This document shows, piece after piece, positions 37,205 to 46,259 of a DNA stretch of 64,000 bases. Positions within the stretch are counted from its first letter, which is position 1. Each line of letters opens with the position of its first letter. Both the position numbers and the translations under genes were made by a program. Origin of the DNA: Mycobacterium sp. 050128 (GTDB taxonomy: Bacteria; Actinomycetota; Actinomycetes; Mycobacteriales; Mycobacteriaceae); assembly GCF_036409155.1 (NCBI RefSeq), contig NZ_JAZGLW010000002.1:248001-312000 (forward strand). The letters run 5' to 3'. The notes under the pieces are model-generated. The model saw nothing but the letters and a program-made list of their open reading frames with translations. It was not told the DNA's origin and made no database searches.

Positions 37205-39346
37205 ATGACTGAGCTCGCACCTTCGCTGGTCGAACTTGCCGCAAGATTCGGCATTTCCACTTGGTACGAGGACTGGACGGGCCGCCAGGTTCAGATATCG
37301 GAGAGCACGCTGATCGCCGTGCTCGCGGCTTTCGGCGTGACGGCCGGCACCGAGCAGGATCGCAACGAGGCCTTGGTCAGCCAGTTGCGCACCTATTGGT
37401 CGCGTCAACTGCCGGCGACCATCGTCGCCCGCACCGGCGCCCCGACGCGGTTCTGGGTGCACGTCACCCACGGCGATCCCGCCGAAGTCTTGTTGCGGCT
37501 CGAGGACGGGACCGTGCACGGCGGCGTGCAGCAGGTCGATAACTTCACACCGCCGTTCAATCTGGACGGGCGATGGGTCGGCGAGGCGAGCTTTGTGCTG
37601 CCGCCGGATCTGCCGCTCGGCTACCACCGCCTGCATCTGCGATCGCGAGGCATCGAAACCAGCGCCGCGCTGATCGTGACGCCCGACTGGCTCGGACTAC
37701 CGGAGCAACTCGGCGCACGCCGGGCCTGGGGCCTGGCCGCCCAGCTCTACAGCGTGCGGTCCGAGCAGTCATGGGGCATCGGCGACCTCACCGACCTGAC
37801 CGACCTGGCCGTCTGGTCGGCCTCGCGGCATGGGGCCGACTACCTGCTGGTCAATCCGCTGCACGCGGCCACCCCGACGATCCCGATGGAGCCTTCGCCC
37901 TACCTTCCGACGTCACGCCGCTTCTTCCACCCGCTCTATATTCGCGTCGAGTCCATCCCCGAATTCACCGACCTGGCCAAACGCGGCCGGCTGCGGCGGC
38001 TTCGCGACGAGGTCCGCCAGCACGCCGCCCGGCTGGATGCCGTCGACCGTGACAGTGCGTGGAAGGCCAAGCGGGAGGCGCTGAAGCTGATTTACCGGGT
38101 ACCGCGGTCTGCGGGCCGGGAGCTGGCGTATGCCGCCTTCCGCGAGCGTGAAGGCAGCGCGCTCGACGACTTCGCCGTCTGGTGCGCACTCGCCGAAAAG
38201 TACGGCGGCGACTGGCATTGCTGGCCGAATTTCTTGCAGCACCCGACCGCTATCGGCGTCGCCCGGTTCGCCGAAAAGCATGCGGACGCCGTCGATTTTC
38301 ACCGCTGGCTGCAATGGCAGATCGACGAACAACTGGCCGCCGCACAGTCGCAGGCGGTGCGGGCCGGGATGTCGTTGGGCATCATGCACGACCTCGCGGT
38401 CGGCGTGCACCCGAACGGGGCCGACGCCTGGGCGCTGCAAGATGTACTGGCGCTGGGGGTGACAGCGGGCGCGCCGCCCGACGAGTTCAATCAGCTCGGC
38501 CAGGATTGGTCGCAGCCGCCGTGGCGCCCAGACCGCCTGGACGAGCAGGAATATCGGCCATTCCGCGCGCTGATCCGGGCGGTGCTGAGGCATGCCGGCG
38601 GGGTACGGATCGACCACATCATCGGGTTGTTCCGGTTGTGGTGGGTCCCCGAGGGCGCACCCCCGACCGAAGGCACCTACGTGCGCTACGACCACGAGGC
38701 GATGATCGGCATCGTCGCGCTGGAGGCGCACCGCGCCGGTGCGCTGGTGGTCGGCGAGGACCTCGGCACGGTCGAACCGTGGGTCCGCGATTACCTCTTA
38801 CTACGGGGGCTGCTGGGCACCTCGATTCTGTGGTTCGAGCTCGACCGCGACGGAATCGGCGGTCCGCTGCCCGCCGAGCGTTGGCGCGAGTACTGCCTGT
38901 CGTCGGTCACCACCCACGATCTGCCGCCGACCGCCGGCTACCTGGCCGGCGACCATGTCCGGCTGCGCGAGTCGCTGGGATTGCTGACCCGGCCCGTCGC
39001 CGAGGAGTTCGAGTCCGACCGAGCGGAATTGGCTGCCTGGATGGCCGAGCTGCGCCGGGTGGGGCTGCTCGGTGAGCACGACCCTGACGCCGAACAGATC
39101 GTCCTCGCCCTCTACCGCTACCTGGGCCGCACGCCGTCCCGGTTGTTGGGCGTGGCGCTGACCGACGCGGTCGGTGATCGACGAACCCAGAATCAGCCCG
39201 GTACCACCGACGAATATCCCAACTGGCGGGTTCCGCTGACCGGGCCCGACGGCAAACCAATGATGCTCGAAGACGTATTCACCAGTCGCCGGGTCGCCGC
39301 GCTGGCCGACGCGGTGCGCAACACGCTGACACCGCCAACCATCTAG
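37205..39346 (+). CDS. malQ: 4-alpha-glucanotransferase (amylomaltase)
   Basis: A 713-residue GH77 enzyme that transfers alpha-1,4-glucan segments in maltodextrin and glycogen metabolism. Residues 1-155 form the extra N-terminal domain found in actinobacterial MalQ. The GH77 barrel follows, with ASRHGADYLLVNPLHA, RIDHIIGLFRLWW (nucleophile Asp), VVGEDLGTVEP (acid/base Glu) and VTTHDLPPTAGYLAG (third acid). The ending EYPNWRVPL is typical. I chose the ATG at 37205 (MTELAPSLVELA); an in-frame ATG three codons earlier is equally open. The place next to eccB5 matches Rv1781c. Confidence 0.95.
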   Translation: MTELAPSLVELAARFGISTWYEDWTGRQVQISESTLIAVLAAFGVTAGTEQDRNEALVSQLRTYWSRQLPATIVARTGAPTRFWVHVTHGDPAEVLLRLEDGTVHGGVQQVDNFTPPFNLDGRWVGEASFVLPPDLPLGYHRLHLRSRGIETSAALIVTPDWLGLPEQLGARRAWGLAAQLYSVRSEQSWGIGDLTDLTDLAVWSASRHGADYLLVNPLHAATPTIPMEPSPYLPTSRRFFHPLYIRVESIPEFTDLAKRGRLRRLRDEVRQHAARLDAVDRDSAWKAKREALKLIYRVPRSAGRELAYAAFREREGSALDDFAVWCALAEKYGGDWHCWPNFLQHPTAIGVARFAEKHADAVDFHRWLQWQIDEQLAAAQSQAVRAGMSLGIMHDLAVGVHPNGADAWALQDVLALGVTAGAPPDEFNQLGQDWSQPPWRPDRLDEQEYRPFRALIRAVLRHAGGVRIDHIIGLFRLWWVPEGAPPTEGTYVRYDHEAMIGIVALEAHRAGALVVGEDLGTVEPWVRDYLLLRGLLGTSILWFELDRDGIGGPLPAERWREYCLSSVTTHDLPPTAGYLAGDHVRLRESLGLLTRPVAEEFESDRAELAAWMAELRRVGLLGEHDPDAEQIVLALYRYLGRTPSRLLGVALTDAVGDRRTQNQPGTTDEYPNWRVPLTGPDGKPMMLEDVFTSRRVAALADAVRNTLTPPTI

Positions 39347-39372
39347 CCGGGCGCCTGTTAGCTTCGGGTGAC

Positions 39373-39843
39373 ATGATGCTCTCCGCGAACGATCGATCCG
39401 CACTAAGCGATCTGGTGCACCGCTATGCGGCTGGAGTCGACGACCGTCAATTCGATTCTGTGGCAGCCCTTTTCGCGATAGATGCCGAGCTGACGGTGCC
39501 TGAGCCGCCGGCCACCTTGACACCGATTCATGCGCATCGCGGTCGGCCGGCCATTGCACAGGCCGTCGCGGCGGTGGCCGCGGTCGCCCGTACCGAACAC
39601 GCGATCGTCGGCGAGGTGTACGACGACGGGCCGCGTCCCGGCACAGCGCGCGGCCGGATCGCATGCGTCGCGCATCATTGGACTCGGCGCGACGATGAGG
39701 TGTTCGACGCGGCTTGGCATTTGCGCTACGACGACGAGTACGAGTCGACGGAATCGAGGTGGCGGATCACGCGCCGACGGTTGACCGTCAACGCCATCGA
39801 GTCGCGGCCGGTACGTCGATTGCTGTCGTGGGATCCGGACTGA
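39373..39843 (+). CDS. SnoaL-like (NTF2-fold) protein
   Basis: A 156-residue single-domain protein. The N-terminal helix (ALSDLVHRYAAGVDDRQFDSVAALF) followed by HRGRPAIAQAVAAVAAV and a beta sheet (WRITRRRLTVNAIE) is typical of the SnoaL/DUF4440 group, which holds small isomerases, hydrolases and binding proteins. No activity can be assigned. It begins 26 bases after malQ and may be co-transcribed. ATG-ATG at the start leaves one residue of doubt. As I recall, this gene is not at this place in M. tuberculosis. Confidence 0.75.
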   Translation: MMLSANDRSALSDLVHRYAAGVDDRQFDSVAALFAIDAELTVPEPPATLTPIHAHRGRPAIAQAVAAVAAVARTEHAIVGEVYDDGPRPGTARGRIACVAHHWTRRDDEVFDAAWHLRYDDEYESTESRWRITRRRLTVNAIESRPVRRLLSWDPD

Positions 39844-39917
39844 ACGCGCTCGCCGCAGATCGACGTCCGGGTGCCGAAGTCGTTTGGCCACGCGGCGTTT
39901 CGGGTAGCCGCGTCTGC

Positions 39918-40190
39918 ATGGAGCACAACAGCCGCAGCGCGATTGACGATGGGCGGTGCGGACCGCCGCGGCAGTCCGCACGGACACCCGGAATGCTCCT
40001 GGTCGCTGCGGCCGTGATCGCGGTGGTGGTATGCATCGCCGGATTTGCGCTCGACGAGATCGGCATTGGTCTTTCGGCAGCCATCGTCGGACTGATGGCA
40101 TTGGGCGTCGGGCTGGACTGGCTTGCCATGGAGGGCAGGCGAATCCGCCAGGCCGAACGGGAATGGCTCGGACGTCACCCCGCGCGGTGA
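39918..40190 (+). CDS. Small membrane protein with two helices (hypothetical)
   Basis: A 90-residue protein: a charged N-terminal part (MEHNSRSAIDDGRCGPPRQS), membrane helix one (MLLVAAAVIAVVVCIAGFAL), a short acidic turn (DEIGIG), membrane helix two (LSAAIVGLMALGVGLDWLAM), and a basic tail (EGRRIRQAEREWLGRHPAR). I do not recognise a family; the plan resembles small mycobacterial stress membrane proteins. The ATG at 39918 has no strong ribosome site. It is convergent with the next gene, nine bases away. Confidence 0.6.
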   Translation: MEHNSRSAIDDGRCGPPRQSARTPGMLLVAAAVIAVVVCIAGFALDEIGIGLSAAIVGLMALGVGLDWLAMEGRRIRQAEREWLGRHPAR

Positions 40191-40199
40191 CAACCGCGG

Positions 40200-40628
40200 T
40201 TACTGCAGAGCGGCCAGGTTTTCTACCGACTTGCGCACATCGGAGCGCAGCACGCGCGCCACAACCCTGCCGACCGGCCCGCTGAGTACCCCGCCACCGA
40301 TGTCGGCGTTCAGGTGGAAGATGGACCCCGGCTGGGTATCGGTTACATCCATCGCCACGGTGATCCGAATGCCACCCCTACCGCGGCCTTGCAGCTCAAT
40401 CGATTTGGGCTCGTCGTAGCGGGTCACCGTCCAGTGCACGACGTTGCGAAATCCTTTGACCTTGACGCACGACGAGACTTTGGTGCCTTGTTCGATCGCC
40501 GACGGTAATTCACCGCGCCAACCACCGAAGATCGTCATCCACTCGTCGAATCGACCGAGATCGGACGCCAGTTTCCAGGCGGCGCCGGGGTCCAGATCCG
40601 ACGTCGTCGAAACATCTACTTGCGCCAA
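40200..40628 (-). CDS. SRPBCC-fold protein (Rv0910-like)
   Basis: A 142-residue protein of the START/Bet v1-like fold. AWKLASDLGRFDEWMTIFGGW, KGFRNVVHWTVTRYDEPKSI and GRVVARVLRSDVRKSVENLA resemble M. tuberculosis Rv0910, described as the toxin of a toxin-antitoxin pair with Rv0909. No Rv0909-like antitoxin gene lies next to this copy, so a toxin role is not supported here; lipid or metabolite binding is the general expectation. The start is a TTG at 40628 with GAGGAG about ten bases upstream. Confidence 0.8.
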   Translation of the reverse strand: MAQVDVSTTSDLDPGAAWKLASDLGRFDEWMTIFGGWRGELPSAIEQGTKVSSCVKVKGFRNVVHWTVTRYDEPKSIELQGRGRGGIRITVAMDVTDTQPGSIFHLNADIGGGVLSGPVGRVVARVLRSDVRKSVENLAALQ

Positions 40629-40783
40629 GATTTGTCGCTCCTCTTGAGACCGTCGTGAGCATGCAGTCGAGGTGCTACATACCCGGCCGGGCAACCGTAA
40701 AACGCGCCCTGCGTCCCGATCGCGCCCGCGACGAGCTTCCGGGGCCGTTGCCGGCCCCGGAACCGATTTGCTGATACCGGTGG

Positions 40784-41197
40784 TTACGTCGGGCAGACGC
40801 CCTTCACCCAGTCGCTGACGAGTTTGTTGTTTTTCGTGTAGTCGGGGTCATCGAAGTGAGCACCGCCGGTGGTGACGAAGTGTTCGATTGCGTCCTTGAC
40901 CTTGGCCGGCGGGTTGTACTTCTCGAGGGTGTCTGCGGCTTTGCGAGCGCCAGCGTTGTCCGACGCGGTCAGCAGGTCGGCATTCGCGCCGGTGACATCG
41001 ACGCACTGGCTGGTGTCCAGCGTGGTTGATGGTGCCGCCTCGGTGGTTTCACTCGACGAGGAGCTCGACGTGGCGGACGCTGAAGTGGAACTCTTTGTCG
41101 TAGATCCAGCCGGAGTCGTCGTTTTGCTGCCGGACGAACAGCCCGAAATCGCTAATCCCGCGATCAGCGTCGCCGCGAGTAACCACCGATGGGTCAT
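40784..41197 (-). CDS. Small lipoprotein, Ser/Thr-rich
   Basis: A 137-residue protein with a lipoprotein signal (MTHRWLLAATLIAGLAISGC, lipid on Cys20), then a flexible stretch of about 45 residues rich in Ser and Thr (SSTSASATSSSSSSETTEAA), likely a linker and possible glycosylation site, then a small helical domain with two cysteines (QCVDV and GVCPT). It should be anchored at the outer face of the membrane. The family is unknown to me. GGAG stands before the ATG. Confidence 0.85.
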   Translation of the reverse strand: MTHRWLLAATLIAGLAISGCSSGSKTTTPAGSTTKSSTSASATSSSSSSETTEAAPSTTLDTSQCVDVTGANADLLTASDNAGARKAADTLEKYNPPAKVKDAIEHFVTTGGAHFDDPDYTKNNKLVSDWVKGVCPT

Positions 41198-41378
41198 GTG
41201 AGTCTCCTATGTAATCGAATTATCAGGCTGAAACGGGTATCACACGGCCGTAGACTAACTCACCGCGGTTTGCGGTGTGACTAATTCGACGGTCCGCTGT
41301 TGACGGTTCGTTTCGTTTGCCGGGGCCACGGGTGGGCAGCCGGATTGGGGCCGGCGCGCACGGGCGCCGGCGCGCCGA

Positions 41379-41936
41379 CTACGGCCAGGCCTCGTTCAAC
41401 TTCTCTTCGACATCGATGACTTGGGCGGCCTGCGAGTGGGGCGCATCGATTTCGTCGGCGACGTATTGGGCGACGAATCGGCGAATCTCGCCGTCGACAC
41501 CGGCCAGGATGCGCAATATCTCGCCGCGGAACGACTTGGACGACACGTTGACGGTGATATCGGAGGGCCGCGGTTTCGCGACGTCGACGATCAGGATCAG
41601 GGGCTCCGCCGCCCGGGCGGTCGCGCGTAACGCGATGTCGCCGGAGACCTGGAAACGCTGCTTGTCGAGGCGCAAGTCCAGCAGCAGATCAATCGACAGC
41701 GGAATGTGCACGACGAAGGTGATGCTGTCACCCAAGCGTCGCGTAACGCGCGGGTCTTGGATCTTGACGTTTGCGCTGACCTTGGCAATCCCGCCGGGTC
41801 CCTGGGCAATCGGCTCCATTGCGAATTCGTTGCCGGCGATATCGGCGAATGCGGCGGCGACACGCTCGGGCGTGACGGCGACCTCGAAGAATCTGCGTCC
41901 GAACTCTTCGTAGGTGACGTAGTCGTGGTTTTGCAT
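41379..41936 (-). CDS. Conserved protein of unknown function (Rv1780-like)
   Basis: A 185-residue soluble protein, MQNHDYVTYEEFGRRFFEVA at the start. Alternating polar and nonpolar strands (VSANVKIQDPRVTRRLGDS, PLSIDLLLDLRLDKQRFQVS) suggest a beta-rich lipid-binding or SRPBCC-like fold. Length, direction and place between malQ and the DUF4407 gene match Rv1780 of M. tuberculosis (187 residues), which has no known function. A GTG at 41954 would add six residues. Four genes lie between malQ and this gene here, not in M. tuberculosis as I recall. Confidence 0.8.
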   Translation of the reverse strand: MQNHDYVTYEEFGRRFFEVAVTPERVAAAFADIAGNEFAMEPIAQGPGGIAKVSANVKIQDPRVTRRLGDSITFVVHIPLSIDLLLDLRLDKQRFQVSGDIALRATARAAEPLILIVDVAKPRPSDITVNVSSKSFRGEILRILAGVDGEIRRFVAQYVADEIDAPHSQAAQVIDVEEKLNEAWP

Positions 41937-42113
41937 AGGCTTATACCGTCTCACGCCATTTGCCGGAAACTTCGCTGATCTGTCCGCGTCGCAGGAATTT
42001 CACCTTCATCCGCCCCACGGCGTGGCGTTGTGAACAACGCCACACGTCGGCGCTTCGATTCGGTGTGTCGGGCGATGGCCTGGGACGCTTGACGACGGAG
42101 GTGTTGGAGTCTG

Positions 42114-43925
42114 ATGGGCGCCCACGGATTAATTGAGCCGCGCTCAGCCGTCTCCCGGGTCGAGGGGGTACTCGCCTGGCTTGGTGGCGGCCACTGGCGC
42201 GAATTAAGTGAACGTCACGAGCGGTCCACCCACGCTGTCGCCGGTGCAGTGGTGCTGCTCGGAGCTGTGCTGGCTTGGCTGGCCGCGGCCTTGGCGGTTA
42301 ACGCGTCGGCACGCTGGCCGCTGATCGCGATCGTCGCACTGACGCTTGTGTTCGGCCTGCTGGTCGGGGCGGTGACGCGCGGCATCGCGAGCGGCCCGCA
42401 CCGCGGCTGGCCCGGCATCGCGGGGAGGGTGGTCGTTGCGGTGGCGGTCGGCGTTGTCGTCGGCGAACTCGCGGCGCTCGTCGTGTTTTCCGGCTCGATC
42501 GATCATCATCTCGAGGGCCGGGCGCTGCGTACGGCCGACTCCGCGCCGGCTGTCGAGCAGGCGTCGACAGCGCTGCAACAGACACGTGCGGCGCGCAGCG
42601 GGCTCGACGACGCGGTCACCCAGGCCCGCAACGGCCAGGACAACGCCTTGGTCGTCGCGCGCTGCGAATACCACCCCGGCCCGGGGTGTCCACAGACCCG
42701 CATCACCGGCGATCCGGGTGCCGGGCCCGAAACCCGGACGGCCAACCAGATTCTCGCCGATGCGCAGCGCGAGCTTGACAATGCGTTGGCGGCCCGCGAC
42801 AGCCAGGCACCCGCTTTGGACGCCACGATTTCCCGCGAGGAGCAGGCCGTCAACGATGCCCGCCAACGGGTCCTTGCCGATGCCGGCCCCGGCGGCCTTG
42901 GTGCGCGCTGGATGGCGATGAACGACCTCACATTCGCGAGCGCCGGGGCGTTGGTGTTGCGGCTGCTGACCATCGCGTTTTTCGCGTTGGTTTACTTGCT
43001 GCCCCTGATTCTGCGGGGGTGGCGCGGCGAGACCACCCACGATCGCCACGCCACGGCCCGCGCGGAACGTGAGCGCGCCGAACTCGACGCGGATACCGCG
43101 ATCGCGATCAAGCGGGCCGAAGTCCGCCGCGAAGCCGAGATCCTATGGGCCGAGCACCAACTCACGCAGGCTCGGCTGGCCATCGAGGCGCAGACCGAAA
43201 TCGACCGGGAGCAGCAACGTCGTCGAGTTACCGAAGCCATCGAGGGGCCGCAGGCCGCTCCGCCGGTCCGGACCTTCGAGCGGGTGAAGGAAGACATCTA
43301 CCTACCGATCGCCGCCGAGGCGGAGGCCGCTAGCCGGGCCATCGCCGAATTACCCTCCGGTGCAGCGGATTCCCAAGCGATACCGGAGGTGAAGAATCTG
43401 CCGGCGGAAGTCGAGCCGGCCGGCGAGGTCGAAGTCCCGGGCGAGCCGGCCGCTGCGGCCATCCCGTCGATCCCGTCGCTCCCCGACGCGACCAGGGCCG
43501 CGGTGCGCTGGATTCGTCCGCTGGTGCCGCCCTTCGTCGCGCGGGCCATCGACAACACCACCGCACCGCTGCGCACCGCGCGGCAGGTGTTCGAAGAGGT
43601 CGAGGAGATCACGTTCGCACTCAGGCGCACTCGCAAAGTCACTTTCGACACTGAGAGCGCTGACTCTGGCGAGCCGCCGCGGTCGTCGACCACCGATGCG
43701 GAGCCGTCCACACGGATCGCCTCATCGCGCGAGCACTACGAGACTTACCAGCACCCGGCCCCGCGCGTGGGTCAGCACCGCTCACCGCGCCTCTCCGTCA
43801 AGGACGCCGACGGCCTACCGCTGGCGCCCGCGGACAGCGATCGCGCACCGGAGTTGACGCAACGCGAGGGGCCGCGCCAGCTTCGGGCGCCCAACGGCCC
43901 ACGCCAACTTCCGCCCGGGAAATAG
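42114..43925 (+). CDS. DUF4407 integral membrane protein (Rv1779c-like)
   Basis: A 603-residue protein. Three membrane helices lie near residues 42-65, 70-90 and 102-125, then a coiled-coil-like region (SALQQTRAARS, AQRELDNALAARD), a fourth helix near 283-300 (LLTIAFFALVYLLPLIL), a long charged coiled coil (RAEVRREAEILWAEHQLTQA) and a disordered Pro/Arg-rich C-terminus. This is the layout of DUF4407 proteins, whose function is unknown. Its place matches Rv1779c. It marks the end of the region that parallels the M. tuberculosis order. Confidence 0.88.
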   Translation: MGAHGLIEPRSAVSRVEGVLAWLGGGHWRELSERHERSTHAVAGAVVLLGAVLAWLAAALAVNASARWPLIAIVALTLVFGLLVGAVTRGIASGPHRGWPGIAGRVVVAVAVGVVVGELAALVVFSGSIDHHLEGRALRTADSAPAVEQASTALQQTRAARSGLDDAVTQARNGQDNALVVARCEYHPGPGCPQTRITGDPGAGPETRTANQILADAQRELDNALAARDSQAPALDATISREEQAVNDARQRVLADAGPGGLGARWMAMNDLTFASAGALVLRLLTIAFFALVYLLPLILRGWRGETTHDRHATARAERERAELDADTAIAIKRAEVRREAEILWAEHQLTQARLAIEAQTEIDREQQRRRVTEAIEGPQAAPPVRTFERVKEDIYLPIAAEAEAASRAIAELPSGAADSQAIPEVKNLPAEVEPAGEVEVPGEPAAAAIPSIPSLPDATRAAVRWIRPLVPPFVARAIDNTTAPLRTARQVFEEVEEITFALRRTRKVTFDTESADSGEPPRSSTTDAEPSTRIASSREHYETYQHPAPRVGQHRSPRLSVKDADGLPLAPADSDRAPELTQREGPRQLRAPNGPRQLPPGK

Positions 43926-44034
43926 CCCCGGATCAGCTGTCGTTCGACACGACGCACGAGAAGGCTGGGTAGCACCGGCCAACGTCGGGCGGCGCTCAAG
44001 CTGATCCGCGCCCGCCTACGCCAACTGAATGCGG

Positions 44035-44853
44035 TTATTCGTCGCCGAACGCCGCATGGAGCTCAGGCAGGAAACCGGCCAGGTGATTCATCTCCTGGGC
44101 GCAGTGCACGAGCAGATTCCGGGCGTTGGCCTCCGGGTTGCCGAGCATGCGAGAGGCAATGGGGCGCAGGGCTATTGATGCGACGCCGGGGGCGTTGCGC
44201 ACCGCGATGTATGGCCCGCCCATCCAAAACCGGGACCGCATTTCGGATCCGGCCGGCGTGGACCGGACGTGATGGATGAACCATCCGACGTCCACCGGGG
44301 CGTCACTCGCGCCCAGCCGGGCGCAGATCGCCACCGCATCCTCGCTGTCGGGTGGACAGTCCATCTCGGCGGGATCGACGAATTGGATTGCGCCGTTGAG
44401 CATTGTGGAGCCGATGTACTCGCTGATCAACGACCAGCGGCCGATGTAACGCTGGGCGCCTTGACGGTTGGCGTCTGCATCTTTCGAGCCGTCCTTCCAG
44501 GCCGCGGACAGGTGCGCCCGCGGATGCCACAGCTTGTATCGGCGGGTGTCACTGCCATGCCAGCCAAACCACCAGGACCACATCGCCGGGGTGACACCCG
44601 GCATGTCGGTGCGTACCGACACCTGATAGCTGCCGTCGTCGAGGACGCCGTAGCCGTTCTCGGTCTGCTGATAGCCTGCCTCGGCGACGGTCGCGGCGTC
44701 TTCGAACGCCAGCAATGCCATCCCGCCTTGTGGACCGTGCTGTAACGCCTCGACGACATGTGTTGGCAGCGAGGCCATTTCGGGATTGAAGAATTTACCG
44801 AACGGCGTGTTCGCGTCGTCGTTGCGATAACCCAGGTAAAGATCGCCGGCCAT
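44035..44853 (-). CDS. DAPG / phloretin hydrolase-family enzyme
   Basis: A 272-residue protein. WSWWFGWHGSDTRRYKLWHP, EYIGSTMLNGAIQFVDP, VGWFIHHVRSTPAGSEMRSR and HCAQEMNHLAGFLPELHAAF hold the His and Glu residues that in the DAPG/phloretin hydrolase family bind zinc. Those enzymes break a C-C bond between an aromatic polyphenol ring and an acyl chain. The start at 44853 shares one base with the stop of the oxidase gene (TGATG), so the two are translationally coupled; an in-frame ATG at 44871 would lie inside it. The substrate is unknown; an acylated phenol made or altered by the oxidase is a reasonable guess. Confidence 0.75.
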   Translation of the reverse strand: MAGDLYLGYRNDDANTPFGKFFNPEMASLPTHVVEALQHGPQGGMALLAFEDAATVAEAGYQQTENGYGVLDDGSYQVSVRTDMPGVTPAMWSWWFGWHGSDTRRYKLWHPRAHLSAAWKDGSKDADANRQGAQRYIGRWSLISEYIGSTMLNGAIQFVDPAEMDCPPDSEDAVAICARLGASDAPVDVGWFIHHVRSTPAGSEMRSRFWMGGPYIAVRNAPGVASIALRPIASRMLGNPEANARNLLVHCAQEMNHLAGFLPELHAAFGDE

Positions 44854-46193
44854 CAGAGTCGTCCCATCCACGCGTTGAACAAACCATCTGGGTCGTAGGC
44901 CGCTCGTATTTTATCCAGGCGGGCCATGGCCGCGTCACTGGCGAATCGGGCCGGACGCTGGCCGAGATTCTCGTCAGCGAGCTGAATGCCGGTGGCCAGA
45001 TGCGACATCGCGGCCATGTTGGAACGCGCCCAGTCGCCGTACTTCGCGTCGTCGGATTCATTCTTCCAGGCGCCGTACAGAGCCAGGTAGACCTCGTCTT
45101 CGATGCTGTAGGCCATGTCCGGGCGGGCCGGCGACGGCCCCCAGTTCAGCCACAGGAAGTGCGACGGGTGGTCGGGAATCGTGTCGATGATGTTGTGGAT
45201 ACCCGGGAGGAGATCTTCGGCGGACGCCGAGGTCCACATGTTGTCGGCGGCGTAGCGGTGGTCGGGCAGGTAGTTGCTCATCACGGCGGTGTACCAGGTG
45301 GGCATATCGGTTGGCATGTAAGGAATTGCGACCAGCGCCTTGTCGACAACCGGCACCGTACCGAAGATGGCCAGGGCCTCCTCGGCTTCCTTCTCGGTGT
45401 CGGCGAATGCCGGCGACGCGAAGGTGATGGCAGGCCTGTCGAGGTTCATGTTCGGGACGCTTCTACTGGCCACGATTTGCATTTCGACGCGGCGGTCCAC
45501 CTCGGCGCTGACGTTGCGCGCCCACGTGTAGATCTCGTCGGCGAACTCGATCGGATACACGTAGACGCTGGTGCCGCAGACGGCGGGGCGAGGGTACAGC
45601 TTCAGGTAGAACGAGGTGACCACGCCGAAGAAGCCCGGGCCCGCGCCGCGGGCGGCCCAGAACAGGTCGGCGTGATTGTCTGCGTCGCAATGGATTTGCT
45701 CGCCCTCGGCAGTGATCACGTCCAGGCCGATGACGTTTTCACACGCCAGACCCCAGACCCGGCTGTTCCAGCCGTACCCGCCCTGCAGCAGGTAACCGCC
45801 CACGCACACGCCCTTGCAGTGCCCCGCGGGAAAGAAGAGATTCTGCGCTTCCAGTTCGGCCATCAGGATGCTGCCGCCCTTGCCGGGGCCGACGACGGCG
45901 ACGCCCTTTTCGGCATCGATATTCGCGTGGTTGATCCGGTTGACGTCGAGCAGCACGGCTCCGTCGCGCAGGTGGTTGGCCGCCCAGCTGTGGCCGCCCG
46001 AGCGGATGTTCACCTTGAGGCCATTGGCCTTGGCGTAGCGCAGGGCGCTGACGATGTCTTCGGTGTCGACGGCCTGAACGATCAGGTCCGGGTAGCGCGC
46101 GGGGACTCGTTGGTTCCATACCGTGCCGCGGCGGGCGTCTTCGTATCCGTCGTCGTTGCGAAAGAAGTGCCGCCCTGCAGGTAGCGCACTCAT
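44853..46193 (-). CDS. Berberine-bridge-type FAD-linked oxidase
   Basis: A 446-residue flavoprotein. The FAD-binding domain contains NIRSGGHSWAANH, where the His is the usual 8-alpha attachment site, and GHCKGVCVGGYLLQGGYGWN, where a Cys stands near the second attachment site of bicovalent enzymes. The C-terminal BBE segment is YDPDGLFNAWMGRL. Such enzymes use O2 to oxidise alcohols, sugars, phenols or alkaloid-like compounds. AAAGGAG six bases before the ATG at 46193 decides the start. It is divergent from the IclR gene, with two palindromes between. Confidence 0.88.
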   Translation of the reverse strand: MSALPAGRHFFRNDDGYEDARRGTVWNQRVPARYPDLIVQAVDTEDIVSALRYAKANGLKVNIRSGGHSWAANHLRDGAVLLDVNRINHANIDAEKGVAVVGPGKGGSILMAELEAQNLFFPAGHCKGVCVGGYLLQGGYGWNSRVWGLACENVIGLDVITAEGEQIHCDADNHADLFWAARGAGPGFFGVVTSFYLKLYPRPAVCGTSVYVYPIEFADEIYTWARNVSAEVDRRVEMQIVASRSVPNMNLDRPAITFASPAFADTEKEAEEALAIFGTVPVVDKALVAIPYMPTDMPTWYTAVMSNYLPDHRYAADNMWTSASAEDLLPGIHNIIDTIPDHPSHFLWLNWGPSPARPDMAYSIEDEVYLALYGAWKNESDDAKYGDWARSNMAAMSHLATGIQLADENLGQRPARFASDAAMARLDKIRAAYDPDGLFNAWMGRL

Positions 46194-46230
46194 CTGGAGC
46201 TCCTTTGATCCACATGTCGGTTCTTGGCAG

Positions 46231-46254
46231 TCCGCAATGCGGAACACTATAGTG
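46231..46254. promoter_or_regulatory. Two adjacent palindromes: probable IclR operator and promoter region
   Basis: TCCGCA-A-TGCGGA (46231-46243) and CACTATAGTG (46245-46254) lie side by side in the 66 bases between the divergent oxidase and IclR genes. IclR-family regulators often bind such short inverted repeats. The site would be inside the coding region if IclR began at the ATG at 46224, one more reason to prefer the GTG at 46260. Confidence 0.55.
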
Positions 46255-46259
46255 GAAGT

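Noticed and set aside
46224..46259. Upstream ATG start for the IclR regulator
   Set aside because: It would place the two palindromes inside the coding region and add residues (AVRNAEHYSGS) foreign to the family.
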